The position numbers were made by a program, and so were the translations under genes. 64,000 bases of DNA from Microbacterium nanhaiense (GTDB taxonomy: Bacteria; Actinomycetota; Actinomycetes; Actinomycetales; Microbacteriaceae): contig NZ_BMMQ01000001.1 in assembly GCF_014646015.1 (NCBI RefSeq), positions 186,001-250,000 of the forward strand, written 5' to 3'. The notes beneath the pieces are model-generated. The model saw nothing but the letters and a program-made list of their open reading frames with translations. It was not told the origin of the DNA and ran no database searches. Shown one piece after another: positions 32,284-40,489 of this stretch. Numbering within the stretch: the first letter of the stretch is position 1; every line of letters starts with the position of its first letter.

Positions 32284-34818
32284 ATGGCGGTGAGTTTCTC
32301 GTCTCGTCTTCGTGGGTTCCGTCAGCAGATCACGCGGCTGAAGCGCGCCGGAGCCGCCGAGCGGCGAGCGTACTTCCGAAGCCGCCCCGTGCGGGCGGAG
32401 CTCGTCTGTTACGAGTCGTTCGGCGGCAATGGCATGCTGTGCAACCCGGAGGCGATCTTCCGGGGACTCCTCGCCGACGCCGAGTTCCAGCACTTCGAGC
32501 ACGTGTGGATCATCGACGACGACGAGGCCGCCGCGCGCTTCCGAGACGAGTTCGCGGGACATCCGCGTGTGTCCATGGTGCGCCGCGGGACCTCGGATTA
32601 CTACCGCGCGGTGGCGACCGCGGGATACCTCGTCAACAACGCGACATTCCCTCCGCACTTCAGCAAGCGACCGGGGCAGGTGTACCTCAACACCTGGCAC
32701 GGCACGCCCCTGAAGCAGATGGGCTTCGACATGCCCGACGGCGCACGCCAGTCGGCGAACACCCTGCGGAACTTCCTGCACGCCGACTATCTGCTCGCCG
32801 CGAACCCCTTCATGGCCGAGACGATGTACGAGGACGCGTATCGGCTGCGCAACGTCTTCGCGGGCGAGATCATCGAAGAGGGCTACCCCCGGATCGATCG
32901 CCAGTGGGTCGATGAGGAGTCGAGGCAGCGGGCGGAAGAACAGCTGCGCGCCGCGGGCATCGACACGGCCGGTCGTCGTGTCGTGCTCTTCGCGCCGACA
33001 TGGCGCGGAACGGACTTCGCGCACGCCGGCGCCGACCTCGACGAGCTCGCCCGGCGGACGGAGCAGCTCGGCCGCGAGCTCGGCGGAGAAATCGTCGTCC
33101 TGCTGAAGACGCATCAGTCGGTGCACGCGATCGCCCGTACGCGGGAGGGCGGGATGCCGAACCTCGTGCCGAACACGATCCCGACCAACGTCCTGCTCGG
33201 CCTCGCCGACGGGCTCATCACCGACTACTCGTCGATCTTCTTCGACTACCTCGCCACCGGGCGCCCGGTGGCGTTCTACACGCCCGACGCCGACGACTAC
33301 GAGCAGTCGCGGGGAACCTACCTGCCGCTGTCCGACCTTCCGGGGCCCGTCTCCGGCGACGCCGCCGAGACGGCCCGCGCCCTCCGTGCGCTCATGGACG
33401 GGTCCGAGAGGCACCCCCAGTACGGCGCGTGGCAGGAACGATTCGTCCCCTTCGATGACGGCGATGCGACGTCGCGCGTCATCGCGATCGTGTTCCGGGG
33501 CGAGCGCGAGGGATTCCGCGTGCGCCGCGCCGCGACCGATGGCCGCACCCCGATCATGGTCTATCTCGGCGGGATGAAGTCCAACGGCATCACGATGAGC
33601 GCGCTGAATCTGCTGCACAACATCGACCACGAGAAGTACGACGTCACCGTGCTCCTCGCGCAGTCGAGGAAAAAGCAGCAGCGAGCCAACCAGCGACGGA
33701 TCGACCCGCGGGTGCGGCAGGTGTTCCGCATGGGGGAGATGAACGCTTCGAAGGCGGTACAGGTTCGGCGCTATCTCGACAATCGCCGGCTCAAGTCACG
33801 CCGACCCTCCTCGCGTGGGTGGCACACGCGGCTCTGGGCCGACGAATGGATTCGTCTGTTCGGCGGCGCCAAGTTCCAGTGGGTGGCCGACTACTCGGGA
33901 TACAGCGCGTTCTGGTCGAACCTGCTGCTGCACGCCCCCGCGCGGCGCCGCGCCATCTGGCTCCACAACGAGATGATGAGCGATCGCGACCGCACCGTCG
34001 GCGGGCGCAAGCCCCTGCACCGCAATCTCAGCCTCGTCTTCGAGCTCTACCCCTACTTCGACGCCCTGGTTTCGGTGTCGCCCACGCTCACGGCGCACAA
34101 TCGGCAGGGTTTGGAGGCGTTCGCCCGCCCGGAGACCTTCAAGACGGTGCGGAATCTCCCGAATGCCGACGAGGTTGCGGCCGGGCGCGCGGTTCCCCTC
34201 CGCGATGCCGCGCTGGGATCCGCGGCGGAGGAAAAGGCGGGCCCCGCGTGGCTCGAGGAGCTCTGCGGGCGCACACCGGACCAGAAGTGGTTCGTCAACG
34301 TCGGCAGGCTCTCGCCCGAGAAGAACCAGGAACGGCTGCTGCGCGCCTTCGCCGACGTGTCTCGCGAACGACCCGAGGCGCGGCTCCTGATCGTCGGCCA
34401 GGGGCCGCTGCGCGAGCACCTGAGCGAGCTCATCGTGGAGCTGGGCCTCGAAGGGGCCGCGTTCCTCACGGGCATGCAGCGCAACCCCTGGGCGATCATG
34501 GACGCGGCCGATTGCTTCGTCATGTCGAGCCGCTACGAGGGACAGCCCATGGTGATCCTCGAAGCGGCGCTCTGCGGGATGCCGATCGTCTCGACGCGGT
34601 TCGCGTCGGTGGAGGACGCGCTGCCCGAGCGCACGATTCACATCGTCGAACAGGACGACGCCGCCCTCGCCGCGGGCCTGCGCGCCTCCCTGGACGGCGA
34701 GGTGCCGCCCTCGCGGCTCGACATCCCGCGCTACACGGCGGACGTGCTCGCGGAGCTCGACGACGTGATCGCGACGTCGAACCCGACCGCCGCAGTCCGG
34801 ATCCCGAAGCGCCGCTGA
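32284..34818 (+). CDS. TagF-like glycerophosphotransferase fused to GT4 glycosyltransferase
   Basis: Two-domain enzyme of 844 aa. Residues ~30-400 are a CDP-glycerol glycerophosphotransferase (W-H-G-T-P-L-K with HGTPLK at 139-144; I-T-D-Y-S-S near 313). Residues ~415-835 are a GT-B, GT4-type glycosyltransferase starting M-V-Y-L-G-G-M-K-S-N-G and ending with G-R-L-S-P-E-K-N-Q near 675 and the E-x7-E donor motif (S-S-R-Y-E-G-Q-P-M-V-I-L-E-A). One polypeptide could thus add glycerol phosphate and a sugar in alternation, or glycosylate the chain as it grows. ATG at 32284; no clear Shine-Dalgarno. Third TagF-type gene of the island. Confidence 0.88.
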   Translation: MAVSFSSRLRGFRQQITRLKRAGAAERRAYFRSRPVRAELVCYESFGGNGMLCNPEAIFRGLLADAEFQHFEHVWIIDDDEAAARFRDEFAGHPRVSMVRRGTSDYYRAVATAGYLVNNATFPPHFSKRPGQVYLNTWHGTPLKQMGFDMPDGARQSANTLRNFLHADYLLAANPFMAETMYEDAYRLRNVFAGEIIEEGYPRIDRQWVDEESRQRAEEQLRAAGIDTAGRRVVLFAPTWRGTDFAHAGADLDELARRTEQLGRELGGEIVVLLKTHQSVHAIARTREGGMPNLVPNTIPTNVLLGLADGLITDYSSIFFDYLATGRPVAFYTPDADDYEQSRGTYLPLSDLPGPVSGDAAETARALRALMDGSERHPQYGAWQERFVPFDDGDATSRVIAIVFRGEREGFRVRRAATDGRTPIMVYLGGMKSNGITMSALNLLHNIDHEKYDVTVLLAQSRKKQQRANQRRIDPRVRQVFRMGEMNASKAVQVRRYLDNRRLKSRRPSSRGWHTRLWADEWIRLFGGAKFQWVADYSGYSAFWSNLLLHAPARRRAIWLHNEMMSDRDRTVGGRKPLHRNLSLVFELYPYFDALVSVSPTLTAHNRQGLEAFARPETFKTVRNLPNADEVAAGRAVPLRDAALGSAAEEKAGPAWLEELCGRTPDQKWFVNVGRLSPEKNQERLLRAFADVSRERPEARLLIVGQGPLREHLSELIVELGLEGAAFLTGMQRNPWAIMDAADCFVMSSRYEGQPMVILEAALCGMPIVSTRFASVEDALPERTIHIVEQDDAALAAGLRASLDGEVPPSRLDIPRYTADVLAELDDVIATSNPTAAVRIPKRR

Positions 34819-34855
34819 GGGCCGCGCACGCCCCGCAGCGGGTCCGGAGGTATAT

Positions 34856-35233
34856 ATGCCTGTGTTCATAAACCCGGGAGTACGTGCTTGGGCGTGTGCA
34901 CCGGATTCCGGTGAATATCGGGAGATGGTCCAGACACAGTCCGAGATCGCGCGCGAGGTGGGGCGGCGCATCCAGAAGATTCGCGCGTCGACGGGCGTGA
35001 GTGCGCGCGTACTCGCGGAATGCGCGGACATGGACCTGACGAACTTCCAGCGCATCGAGCGGGGAATCGGCAATCCGACGATCGCGACCCTCGTCCAGAT
35101 CGCGACGGCGCTCGAGATCGACGTTGCGGAGCTTGTGACCGGACTCGATCCCAATGACCTGCCGCACGGGCGTGAACCGTACGGATACTCGCAGGCGAAA
35201 ACGCGTCGTCGCGCGTACCGCGCCGTCTACTAG
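34856..35233 (+). CDS. XRE-family helix-turn-helix regulator
   Basis: Small DNA-binding protein of 125 aa. A Cro/CI-type helix-turn-helix (about 36-92) contains the standard marks: R-R-I-Q-K-I-R, L-T-N-F-Q-R-I-E-R-G, N-P-T-I-A-T-L-V-Q-I-A-T-A-L. The tail is basic with Y-G-Y-S-Q. Two ATG codons are possible: 34856 has GGAGG 5 nt upstream, while 34925 (102 aa) has no spaced ribosome binding site, so 34856 is chosen although the first ~25 residues are outside the domain. Its targets are unknown; the wall-polymer genes around it are the obvious candidates. It overlaps the convergent unknown gene by 4 bp. Confidence 0.8.
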   Translation: MPVFINPGVRAWACAPDSGEYREMVQTQSEIAREVGRRIQKIRASTGVSARVLAECADMDLTNFQRIERGIGNPTIATLVQIATALEIDVAELVTGLDPNDLPHGREPYGYSQAKTRRRAYRAVY

Positions 35234-35511
35234 GCGACGAACTGCCAAAGCAACTCGCGGCCCTCGGCGCCGGAGGGGCGCCAGCTGATCGTCACGCACA
35301 TGTCGTGCGTTTCGAGGCCGCAGAGACAGACCTCGTTCTGATCGCCCGGCAGCACGAGACCCCACCGCTCGGTGTGCACGTCGTCGCCGACCCGGATGAT
35401 GGCCCGGGCGAGCGCGAGGGGATGGTCGGAGACGTTGGTGATGACCGGGTGCGGGAAGGACCTGCGCACCCGCCACGGCGAGGGGATGAGGGGGAGTGCG
35501 TCGATGTTCAT
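35230..35511 (-). CDS. unknown 93-residue protein
   Basis: Not recognised. Strand-rich (P-V-I-T-N-V-S-D-H-P-L-A-L-A-R-A-I-I-R-V) with C-L-C-G and three further polar patches, ending W-Q-F-V-A; no signal peptide or membrane segment. The C-x-C pair and Asn-Val-Ser segment recall a small immunoglobulin-like or adhesin-like fold, but this is only a guess. The start at 35511 is set by a leaderless promoter (TATCGT) directly after the terminator of the nucleotidyltransferase gene, so the gene is separately transcribed. Confidence 0.6.
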   Translation of the reverse strand: MNIDALPLIPSPWRVRRSFPHPVITNVSDHPLALARAIIRVGDDVHTERWGLVLPGDQNEVCLCGLETHDMCVTISWRPSGAEGRELLWQFVA

Positions 35512-35517
35512 GCCTCG

Positions 35518-35523
35518 ACGATA
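35518..35523 (-). promoter_or_regulatory. -10 hexamer, leaderless promoter of unknown gene
   Basis: On the minus strand TATCGT lies 6 nt before the ATG at 35511, and starts 2 nt after the T-run of the preceding terminator. Confidence 0.5.
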
Positions 35524-35568
35524 GGAAAAACCCCCGACATTCGAATCGATGTTCGAATATCGGGGGTT
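35524..35568 (-). terminator. intrinsic terminator of the nucleotidyltransferase gene
   Basis: A 17-bp stem with one mismatch (arms 35529-35545 and 35552-35568), 6-nt loop, followed on the minus strand by TTTTT. It begins 13 nt after the stop codon of the gene ending at 35582 and is the clearest intrinsic terminator in the window. Confidence 0.9.
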
Positions 35569-35581
35569 CTCAGGGTCGTGC

Positions 35582-36277
35582 TTAGGCAAGCACCTCGTTG
35601 GCGCGCTCGAGGTCTTCGGCGAAATCGACCTCGACGGCGTACAGGTCGCTGATGTCCATCGCGGCGACGCGCATTCCGTTCTCGGCGATGGCGAGCTCGA
35701 TACCGCGCTCGAAGTAGTCCTGCTCGTCGACGCGCTGCAGCTGCGCGATCAGCGCGCGCTTGTCGCGGCTCGACACGTAGTTGATGCCCACCGCCTCACC
35801 GATGCCGCCCACGACGGTCTTCGACAGTTCGGCGACGAAGCCGTTCGCGTCCAGGGTGTACTTGACCTCTTCATCGCTGACCTTGGCGGTGTTCACCGTC
35901 ACGAACGACTGGTCCTGCTCGATGAGCGCGACCGCGCGGCCGAGGATTCGCGGGTCGAAGACGACGTCGCCGTTCATCCAGAGCACACCGCCGCGGCCCG
36001 TCGCGAGGAGCGCGCGCAGGAGGCTCTTCGAGGTGTTGGTCTCGTCGTAGGCCTCGTTGTGCACGTAGTTCGCGTTCGGGAAAGCATCGATGATCGTCTC
36101 GGCGCGATAGCCCACGACCGTCGTGATCTTCGCGTCGGAACCGAAGGCGGCACGGATGTTCTCGTGCTGCTGCTGCATGATGGTGCGGCCGTCGGCGAGA
36201 GTCGTGAGCGACTTCGGGAGCTCGCGGCCGAGGCGAGTGCCCATCCCGGCGGCGAGAATGACGGTCTGGAGGGTCAT
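35582..36277 (-). CDS. sugar-phosphate/phosphoalcohol nucleotidyltransferase (LicC-like)
   Basis: Nucleotidyltransferase of 231 aa with a single GT-A-like domain. The signature A-A-G-M-G-T-R-L-G-R-x-L-P-K lies at residues 9-22, and W-M-N-G-D-V-V-F-D holds the metal-binding Asp near 105. Length and N-T-S-K-S-L-L-R-A-L recall LicC-type CTP:phosphocholine cytidylyltransferases. It may activate the building block (CDP-glycerol, CDP-ribitol, CDP-choline or a sugar) used by the neighbouring wall-polymer enzymes; the substrate cannot be fixed. Ribosome binding site GAGGAG 8 nt upstream of the ATG. Confidence 0.8.
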   Translation of the reverse strand: MTLQTVILAAGMGTRLGRELPKSLTTLADGRTIMQQQHENIRAAFGSDAKITTVVGYRAETIIDAFPNANYVHNEAYDETNTSKSLLRALLATGRGGVLWMNGDVVFDPRILGRAVALIEQDQSFVTVNTAKVSDEEVKYTLDANGFVAELSKTVVGGIGEAVGINYVSSRDKRALIAQLQRVDEQDYFERGIELAIAENGMRVAAMDISDLYAVEVDFAEDLERANEVLA

Positions 36278-36459
36278 GCGGATACTCCTCGTTCTAGGGA
36301 GGATCAGGCCCGGAGGACGCGTGCCATGGGCACGGTGTTCACCCGAACGTCATCCTCGATCTACCTTCAAGATACCAACGCCGGACAAGAACGCGTGGAT
36401 TTCCAAGCTGATCCGGAGGAATCGGTCTGGCGCGCCCGGTGCGCGGCGGGCAGGATGGT

Positions 36460-36465
36460 TAGATT
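36460..36465 (+). promoter_or_regulatory. -10 hexamer, leaderless promoter of ABC exporter operon
   Basis: TAGATT lies 6 nt before the GTG at 36472, which has no Shine-Dalgarno. Confidence 0.55.
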
Positions 36466-36471
36466 GGTCGG

Positions 36472-37245
36472 GTGACGGACACGGCGGGGGAGAACGCGCT
36501 CGAGCTGCGCGGCGTGGTGAAAACCTATCGAGGCGAGCCCGCGGTCGCGGGCATCGACCTGAGCGTTCCGGCAGGTTCGTTCTACGGCCTCGTCGGGCCC
36601 AACGGTGCCGGAAAGACCACCACGCTGTCGATGATCGCCGGCCTCGTCCGCGCCGATCGGGGTGAGATCCGCGTCTTCGACGTGGACGCGCGCGCCGATC
36701 CGCGAGCGGCGAAACGGCTGATGGGCGTCCTTCCCGACCGGATGCGCACCTTCGATCGGCTCACGGGCAAGCAGCTCCTGCACTACATCGGATCCCTCCG
36801 CGGTCTTCCGGCGGCGCAGGTGCGGGAGCGCGCCGACGACCTCGCCGACGCCTTCGATCTCGTTCCGGCGCTCGGCCGCGCCGTCAGCGACTATTCGACG
36901 GGCATGACGAAGAAGCTCATGCTGGCCTGCGCCATGATCCATGCGCCGCGGCTCCTGGTCCTCGACGAGCCCTTCGAATCGGTCGACCCGGTCTCCGCGC
37001 AGCGCCTCCTCGGTGTGCTGCGCACCTTCGTCGACCAGGGCGGGACGGTCATCCTGTCGGGCCACAGCATGAGCCTGATCGAGCAGATGTGCTCGCGGAT
37101 CTCGGTCCTCGTGACGGGTCAGGTGCTCGCCGAGGGCACGCTCGATGAGGTGCGCGGCGAGATGTCGCTCGAGCAGCGCTTCATCGATCTCAGCGGCGGC
37201 GAGGAGAAGGGACGCCTCGAGTGGTTGCACACATCCTCCGCCTGA
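36472..37245 (+). CDS. ABC transporter ATP-binding protein (ABC-2 exporter type)
   Basis: ATPase subunit of an ABC exporter, 257 aa. Walker A is G-P-N-G-A-G-K-T-T, the signature is Y-S-T-G-M-T-K-K-L (in place of LSGGQ, usual for BcrA/CcmA-type exporters), and Walker B is L-L-V-L-D-E-P-F. The last ~30 residues, E-M-S-L-E-Q-R-F, match the regulatory tail of this class. GTG start with leaderless promoter. It overlaps its membrane partner by 25 bp. Substrate unknown; drugs, lipids or peptides are possible. Confidence 0.9.
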   Translation: MTDTAGENALELRGVVKTYRGEPAVAGIDLSVPAGSFYGLVGPNGAGKTTTLSMIAGLVRADRGEIRVFDVDARADPRAAKRLMGVLPDRMRTFDRLTGKQLLHYIGSLRGLPAAQVRERADDLADAFDLVPALGRAVSDYSTGMTKKLMLACAMIHAPRLLVLDEPFESVDPVSAQRLLGVLRTFVDQGGTVILSGHSMSLIEQMCSRISVLVTGQVLAEGTLDEVRGEMSLEQRFIDLSGGEEKGRLEWLHTSSA

Positions 37246-38765
37246 GGCTGGCGGAGACGGGCAGCTCCTTCCGGCGGCGTCCCCTCGCCTCCGCGCTGGC
37301 GCTCGCGGCCATCATCGCCGCGACCGCGGCACTGATCTGGGGAGTGCGCGCGCTGACGGGGCTACCGGGGGAGTCGGCGCGGATCGCGATCGTCGTGCTC
37401 GGATCGGTCGTCGCGGCGGGGTTCTTCCTCGCCCCGTTCGCGTCCACTCGCTCGGATCCGCTCGATCCGGCGTGTTTCTCGCTCCTGCCGCTCGCCCCCG
37501 CGGCGTATGCGAGCGGATCCGCCCTCGCGTCCGTCGCGAGCGCGCCCGTGCTCGCGCTCGCCGCGCTGGATACGGCGGCCGCGTTCGTGGGAGCGCACCT
37601 CGGGCCACCGGCCGGGATCGCGGCGGCCGGCGCGGCGGCCCACGTGTTCGCCTGCGCGATGCTCGCGCGCCTCGGTTTCGCGGCCAGCGACCGGATCCGC
37701 GCGGGCGGGCGCACGAGGGAAGGCGTCACGCTCGCGGGCATCGCCATCCTCGCGATCGCCGTGCCCGCGATCGTGTTCGCGGTCGGCACCTCGTGGCGCG
37801 AGGGCGCCCCCGCGCTCGCGACGTGGCTCGAACGCTCCCTCGCCCTCACGCCCTTCGGTGCGGGCCCGGCTGCAATCGCCGGCTCGCTGCCGTCCTCGCT
37901 CGCGCTCGTCGCCGCCGCGGTCTGGGCCCTCCTGCTCTTCGGCGCGTGGTGGGGAGTGTGCGCGCACGCGTTCCGCACGCTGCCCCTCGTCGACACGCAC
38001 CGCGAGGCACGGCTGGGCTGGCTCGGTGTGCTGCCGCGGACCGCGACGGGCGCGATCGCGGCGCGAAGCATCATCTACTGGGCGAGCGACGCGCGTTACC
38101 TGTCGAACCTCATCGTGATCCCGTTCGCGGGGCTCGCCCCCGTCCTGCCGCTGATCGTCGCGGGCGTGGACCCGGCGACGGTGGCGCTGATCCCCCTTCC
38201 GATCATCGCGGCCTTCCTCGGATGGATCGCGCACAACGACCTCGCCTACGACTCTGAGGCCGTCTGGGTGCACCTCGTCTCGAGCGTCAGGGGCTTGGCG
38301 GACCGCGCCGGGCGGCTCGTTCCCGCGGCGATCGTCTCCGTTCCGATGCTCGCGGCGACGATCGCCCTGACCGCGAGCTTCGCCGACGCGTGGGATCACC
38401 TGCCCGCCCTCATCGGGGTGGCCCTCGCGCTCACCCTCGGCGGCTTCGGGCTCTCGAGCGTCTTCTCCGTCGTCTCGCCGTACGCGGTCGCCCGTCCCGG
38501 AGACAGTCCCTTCCGCCAGCCGCAGAGGTCCGGCGGCCTGGGCGTGATCGCGCCGGGATTCGTGCTGATCGCGACGCTCGCGATCGGTGCGCCGACGATG
38601 CTCGCCGCCTACGACGCCATCGCTCGCGGCGCCGAGCGCGACGACGAGGCGCTCCTCATCGGCGCGGGCACGGGGGTCGGTGTCTTCGTCGTGGGGCTCG
38701 CGATCGGGGCGCTCGTTTTCGAGAAGCGGGGGCACCGCCTCATCGACGTCGGACGCGCGGCATAG
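37221..38765 (+). CDS. ABC transporter membrane subunit, ABC-2-type exporter
   Basis: Membrane partner of the preceding ATPase, 514 aa with roughly 10-12 hydrophobic segments and almost no large loops (Ala/Leu/Val-rich throughout). The protein is not close to a named permease by eye. The GTG at 37221, inside the end of the ATPase gene, gives V-V-A-H-I-L-R-L-R-L. It ends a two-gene operon before DUF3039. Confidence 0.75.
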   Translation: MVAHILRLRLAETGSSFRRRPLASALALAAIIAATAALIWGVRALTGLPGESARIAIVVLGSVVAAGFFLAPFASTRSDPLDPACFSLLPLAPAAYASGSALASVASAPVLALAALDTAAAFVGAHLGPPAGIAAAGAAAHVFACAMLARLGFAASDRIRAGGRTREGVTLAGIAILAIAVPAIVFAVGTSWREGAPALATWLERSLALTPFGAGPAAIAGSLPSSLALVAAAVWALLLFGAWWGVCAHAFRTLPLVDTHREARLGWLGVLPRTATGAIAARSIIYWASDARYLSNLIVIPFAGLAPVLPLIVAGVDPATVALIPLPIIAAFLGWIAHNDLAYDSEAVWVHLVSSVRGLADRAGRLVPAAIVSVPMLAATIALTASFADAWDHLPALIGVALALTLGGFGLSSVFSVVSPYAVARPGDSPFRQPQRSGGLGVIAPGFVLIATLAIGAPTMLAAYDAIARGAERDDEALLIGAGTGVGVFVVGLAIGALVFEKRGHRLIDVGRAA

Positions 38766-38789
38766 GGCCCGCCTGCGCCTGATCCGCTT

Positions 38790-38795
38790 TACACT
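38790..38795 (+). promoter_or_regulatory. -10 hexamer, leaderless promoter of DUF3039 gene
   Basis: TACACT lies 7 nt before the ATG at 38803. Confidence 0.55.
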
Positions 38796-38802
38796 CGTAG
38801 GC

Positions 38803-39069
38803 ATGAGCACCCCACTCGATACCCCCGGATCCGGCGGAACCGCCGTCCTCGACCGCGAACTGCAGGAACTGCTCGAGGAGCAGCTGCAGGAGCCCGGCGA
38901 TCACGAGCGCTTCAGCCACTACGTCCAGAAGGACAAGATCGTCGAGTCCGCGATCACGGGCAAGCCCGTGCGCGCGCTCTGCGGAAAGAAGTGGACGCCC
39001 GGACGCGACCCCGAGAAGTTCCCGGTCTGCCCCACCTGCAAGGAGATCTACGAGTCCCTCAAGAAGTAA
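38803..39069 (+). CDS. DUF3039 family small cysteine-bearing protein
   Basis: Protein of 88 aa in the actinobacterial DUF3039 family, function unknown. The N-terminal half is acidic and Gln/Leu-rich. The C-terminal half carries C60 (R-A-L-C-G-K-K-W) and C76-x-x-C79 (F-P-V-C-P-T-C), a likely zinc knuckle completed by H34 or H39. Leaderless start. A strong bidirectional terminator follows, shared with pncB. Confidence 0.88.
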   Translation: MSTPLDTPGSGGTAVLDRELQELLEEQLQEPGDHERFSHYVQKDKIVESAITGKPVRALCGKKWTPGRDPEKFPVCPTCKEIYESLKK

Positions 39070-39075
39070 GAGGCG

Positions 39076-39113
39076 ACGAAGGGCGGCCCGCATCGACGCG
39101 GGCCGCCCTTCGT
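39076..39113. terminator. bidirectional terminator between DUF3039 and pncB
   Basis: Perfect 16-bp stem (39076-39091 with 39098-39113) and 6-nt loop between the convergent genes ending at 39069 and 39124. Confidence 0.85.
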
Positions 39114-39123
39114 CGTGTCGCGC

Positions 39124-40422
39124 TCAGACGAGCGAGGTCGGGATTGCGGGATCCGATTTGCTGAGCGCCAGGGCGCGCACGGGCAGCTCGCGGCGCACCG
39201 TCATGTGATGTGCGCGCGCGGCGCGGACGCCTTCGGGGCCCTCGTGCGCCGCATCGATCTCGCCCTCCGCGATGAGGGGGACGACGAGGGACCGGGAGCC
39301 TTCGGGGGCCGGTTCGTTCGAGGCCAGCCGCACGTGCTCCTCGACGGCGACGCCGTTCTGCAGGATGCGGAATGCCTGCTTCGCCCCGCCCGTGGAGCCC
39401 TTGTCGAGCGCCTTCTTCGCGACCGGGATCCATTCGCCGGAGGCGCTCTGGCGTGCGACCAGTTTGTACACGAGGCCCGCCGTCGGGTAGCCGGAGCCCG
39501 TGACGAGCGAGGTGCCGACGCCGTACGAGTCGACGGGGCTGGCGGCGAGGGCGGCGATCGCGTACTCGTCGAGGTCGCTCGTGACGGTGATCTTCGTGTC
39601 CGTGTTACCGAGCGCGTCGAGCTGCTCGCGGACGTCCGCCGCCACGAGAGGCAGATCGCCGGAATCGATCCGCACGCCGCCCAGGCGCTTACCTCCGAGC
39701 GCCACGGCCCGACGCACGCCCTCCGCGATGTCGTAGGTGTCGACGAGGAGCGTGGTGTCGGGGCCGAGCGACTCGAGCTGCGCCCGGAACGCGTCCTCCT
39801 CGGTGTCGTGCAGGAGCGTCCAGGCGTGGGCCGCCGTTCCCATGGTCGGCACGCCCCAGGCCCGACCGGCCTCGAGGTTGCTCGTCGCGTCGAAGCCGGT
39901 GATGTACGCGGCGCGGGCGGCGGCGATCGCCCCCTGTTCGTGCGCGCGGCGCGAACCCATCTCGGCGAGCGGCCGGTCGCCGGCCGCGATCGACATGCGC
40001 GCCGCCGCCGTCGCGACCGCGGAATCGAAGTTCATGACGCTGAGCGCGAGGGTCTCCAGGATGACGGCGTCGGCGAAGGTGCCGGTGACGGTCAACAGGG
40101 GAGAACCGGGAAAGTACAGCTCGCCTTCGCGGTACCCCTCGATGGATCCGCGGAAACGGTAGCCCGCGAGATACTCCAGCGTCTCCGCGCTCACGACGCG
40201 CTCGTCGCGCAGGAAGCGCAGCTCGTCATCGCCGAAGCGGAACTCGCGCAGGAGGCTGAGCAATCGGCCCTGACCTGCGGCGACGCCGAAGCGGCGGCCA
40301 CCGGAGAGCCTCCGGCCGAAGAGCTCGAAGACGCACTGGCGATGCGCGGTGCCGTCGCGGAGGGCTGCGTCGAGCATCGTGAGCTCGTATCGATCCGTGA
40401 GGAGCGCGGTCGAGGAAGACAT
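39124..40422 (-). CDS. pncB: nicotinate phosphoribosyltransferase
   Basis: Nicotinate phosphoribosyltransferase, 432 aa, salvaging nicotinate plus PRPP to NaMN in NAD synthesis. Family marks: T-D-R-Y-E-L-T-M near residue 10, S-R-R-A-H-E-Q-G-A with the His that is phosphorylated in the family near 165, G-T-A-A-H-A-W, R-I-D-S-G-D-L near 255, and S-Y-G-V-G-T near 305. The ATG at 40422 is chosen because the enzyme starts here and a leaderless hexamer (TAGAGT) stands 7 nt upstream; the frame is open up to 40572. It is divergent from murL, with 67 bp between. Confidence 0.95.
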   Translation of the reverse strand: MSSSTALLTDRYELTMLDAALRDGTAHRQCVFELFGRRLSGGRRFGVAAGQGRLLSLLREFRFGDDELRFLRDERVVSAETLEYLAGYRFRGSIEGYREGELYFPGSPLLTVTGTFADAVILETLALSVMNFDSAVATAAARMSIAAGDRPLAEMGSRRAHEQGAIAAARAAYITGFDATSNLEAGRAWGVPTMGTAAHAWTLLHDTEEDAFRAQLESLGPDTTLLVDTYDIAEGVRRAVALGGKRLGGVRIDSGDLPLVAADVREQLDALGNTDTKITVTSDLDEYAIAALAASPVDSYGVGTSLVTGSGYPTAGLVYKLVARQSASGEWIPVAKKALDKGSTGGAKQAFRILQNGVAVEEHVRLASNEPAPEGSRSLVVPLIAEGEIDAAHEGPEGVRAARAHHMTVRRELPVRALALSKSDPAIPTSLV

Positions 40423-40429
40423 GAACGTA

Positions 40430-40435
40430 ACTCTA
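40430..40435 (-). promoter_or_regulatory. -10 hexamer, leaderless promoter of pncB
   Basis: On the minus strand TAGAGT lies 7 nt before the ATG at 40422. It shares a 67-bp divergent region with the murL promoter. Confidence 0.55.
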
Positions 40436-40475
40436 ACGGCGAAGGCGTTCTCGCCGGGCTCCCGGGCGCCGCGTG

Positions 40476-40481
40476 TAGATT
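40476..40481 (+). promoter_or_regulatory. -10 hexamer, leaderless promoter of murL
   Basis: TAGATT lies 8 nt before the ATG at 40490. Confidence 0.5.
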
Positions 40482-40489
40482 TGTCCGTT

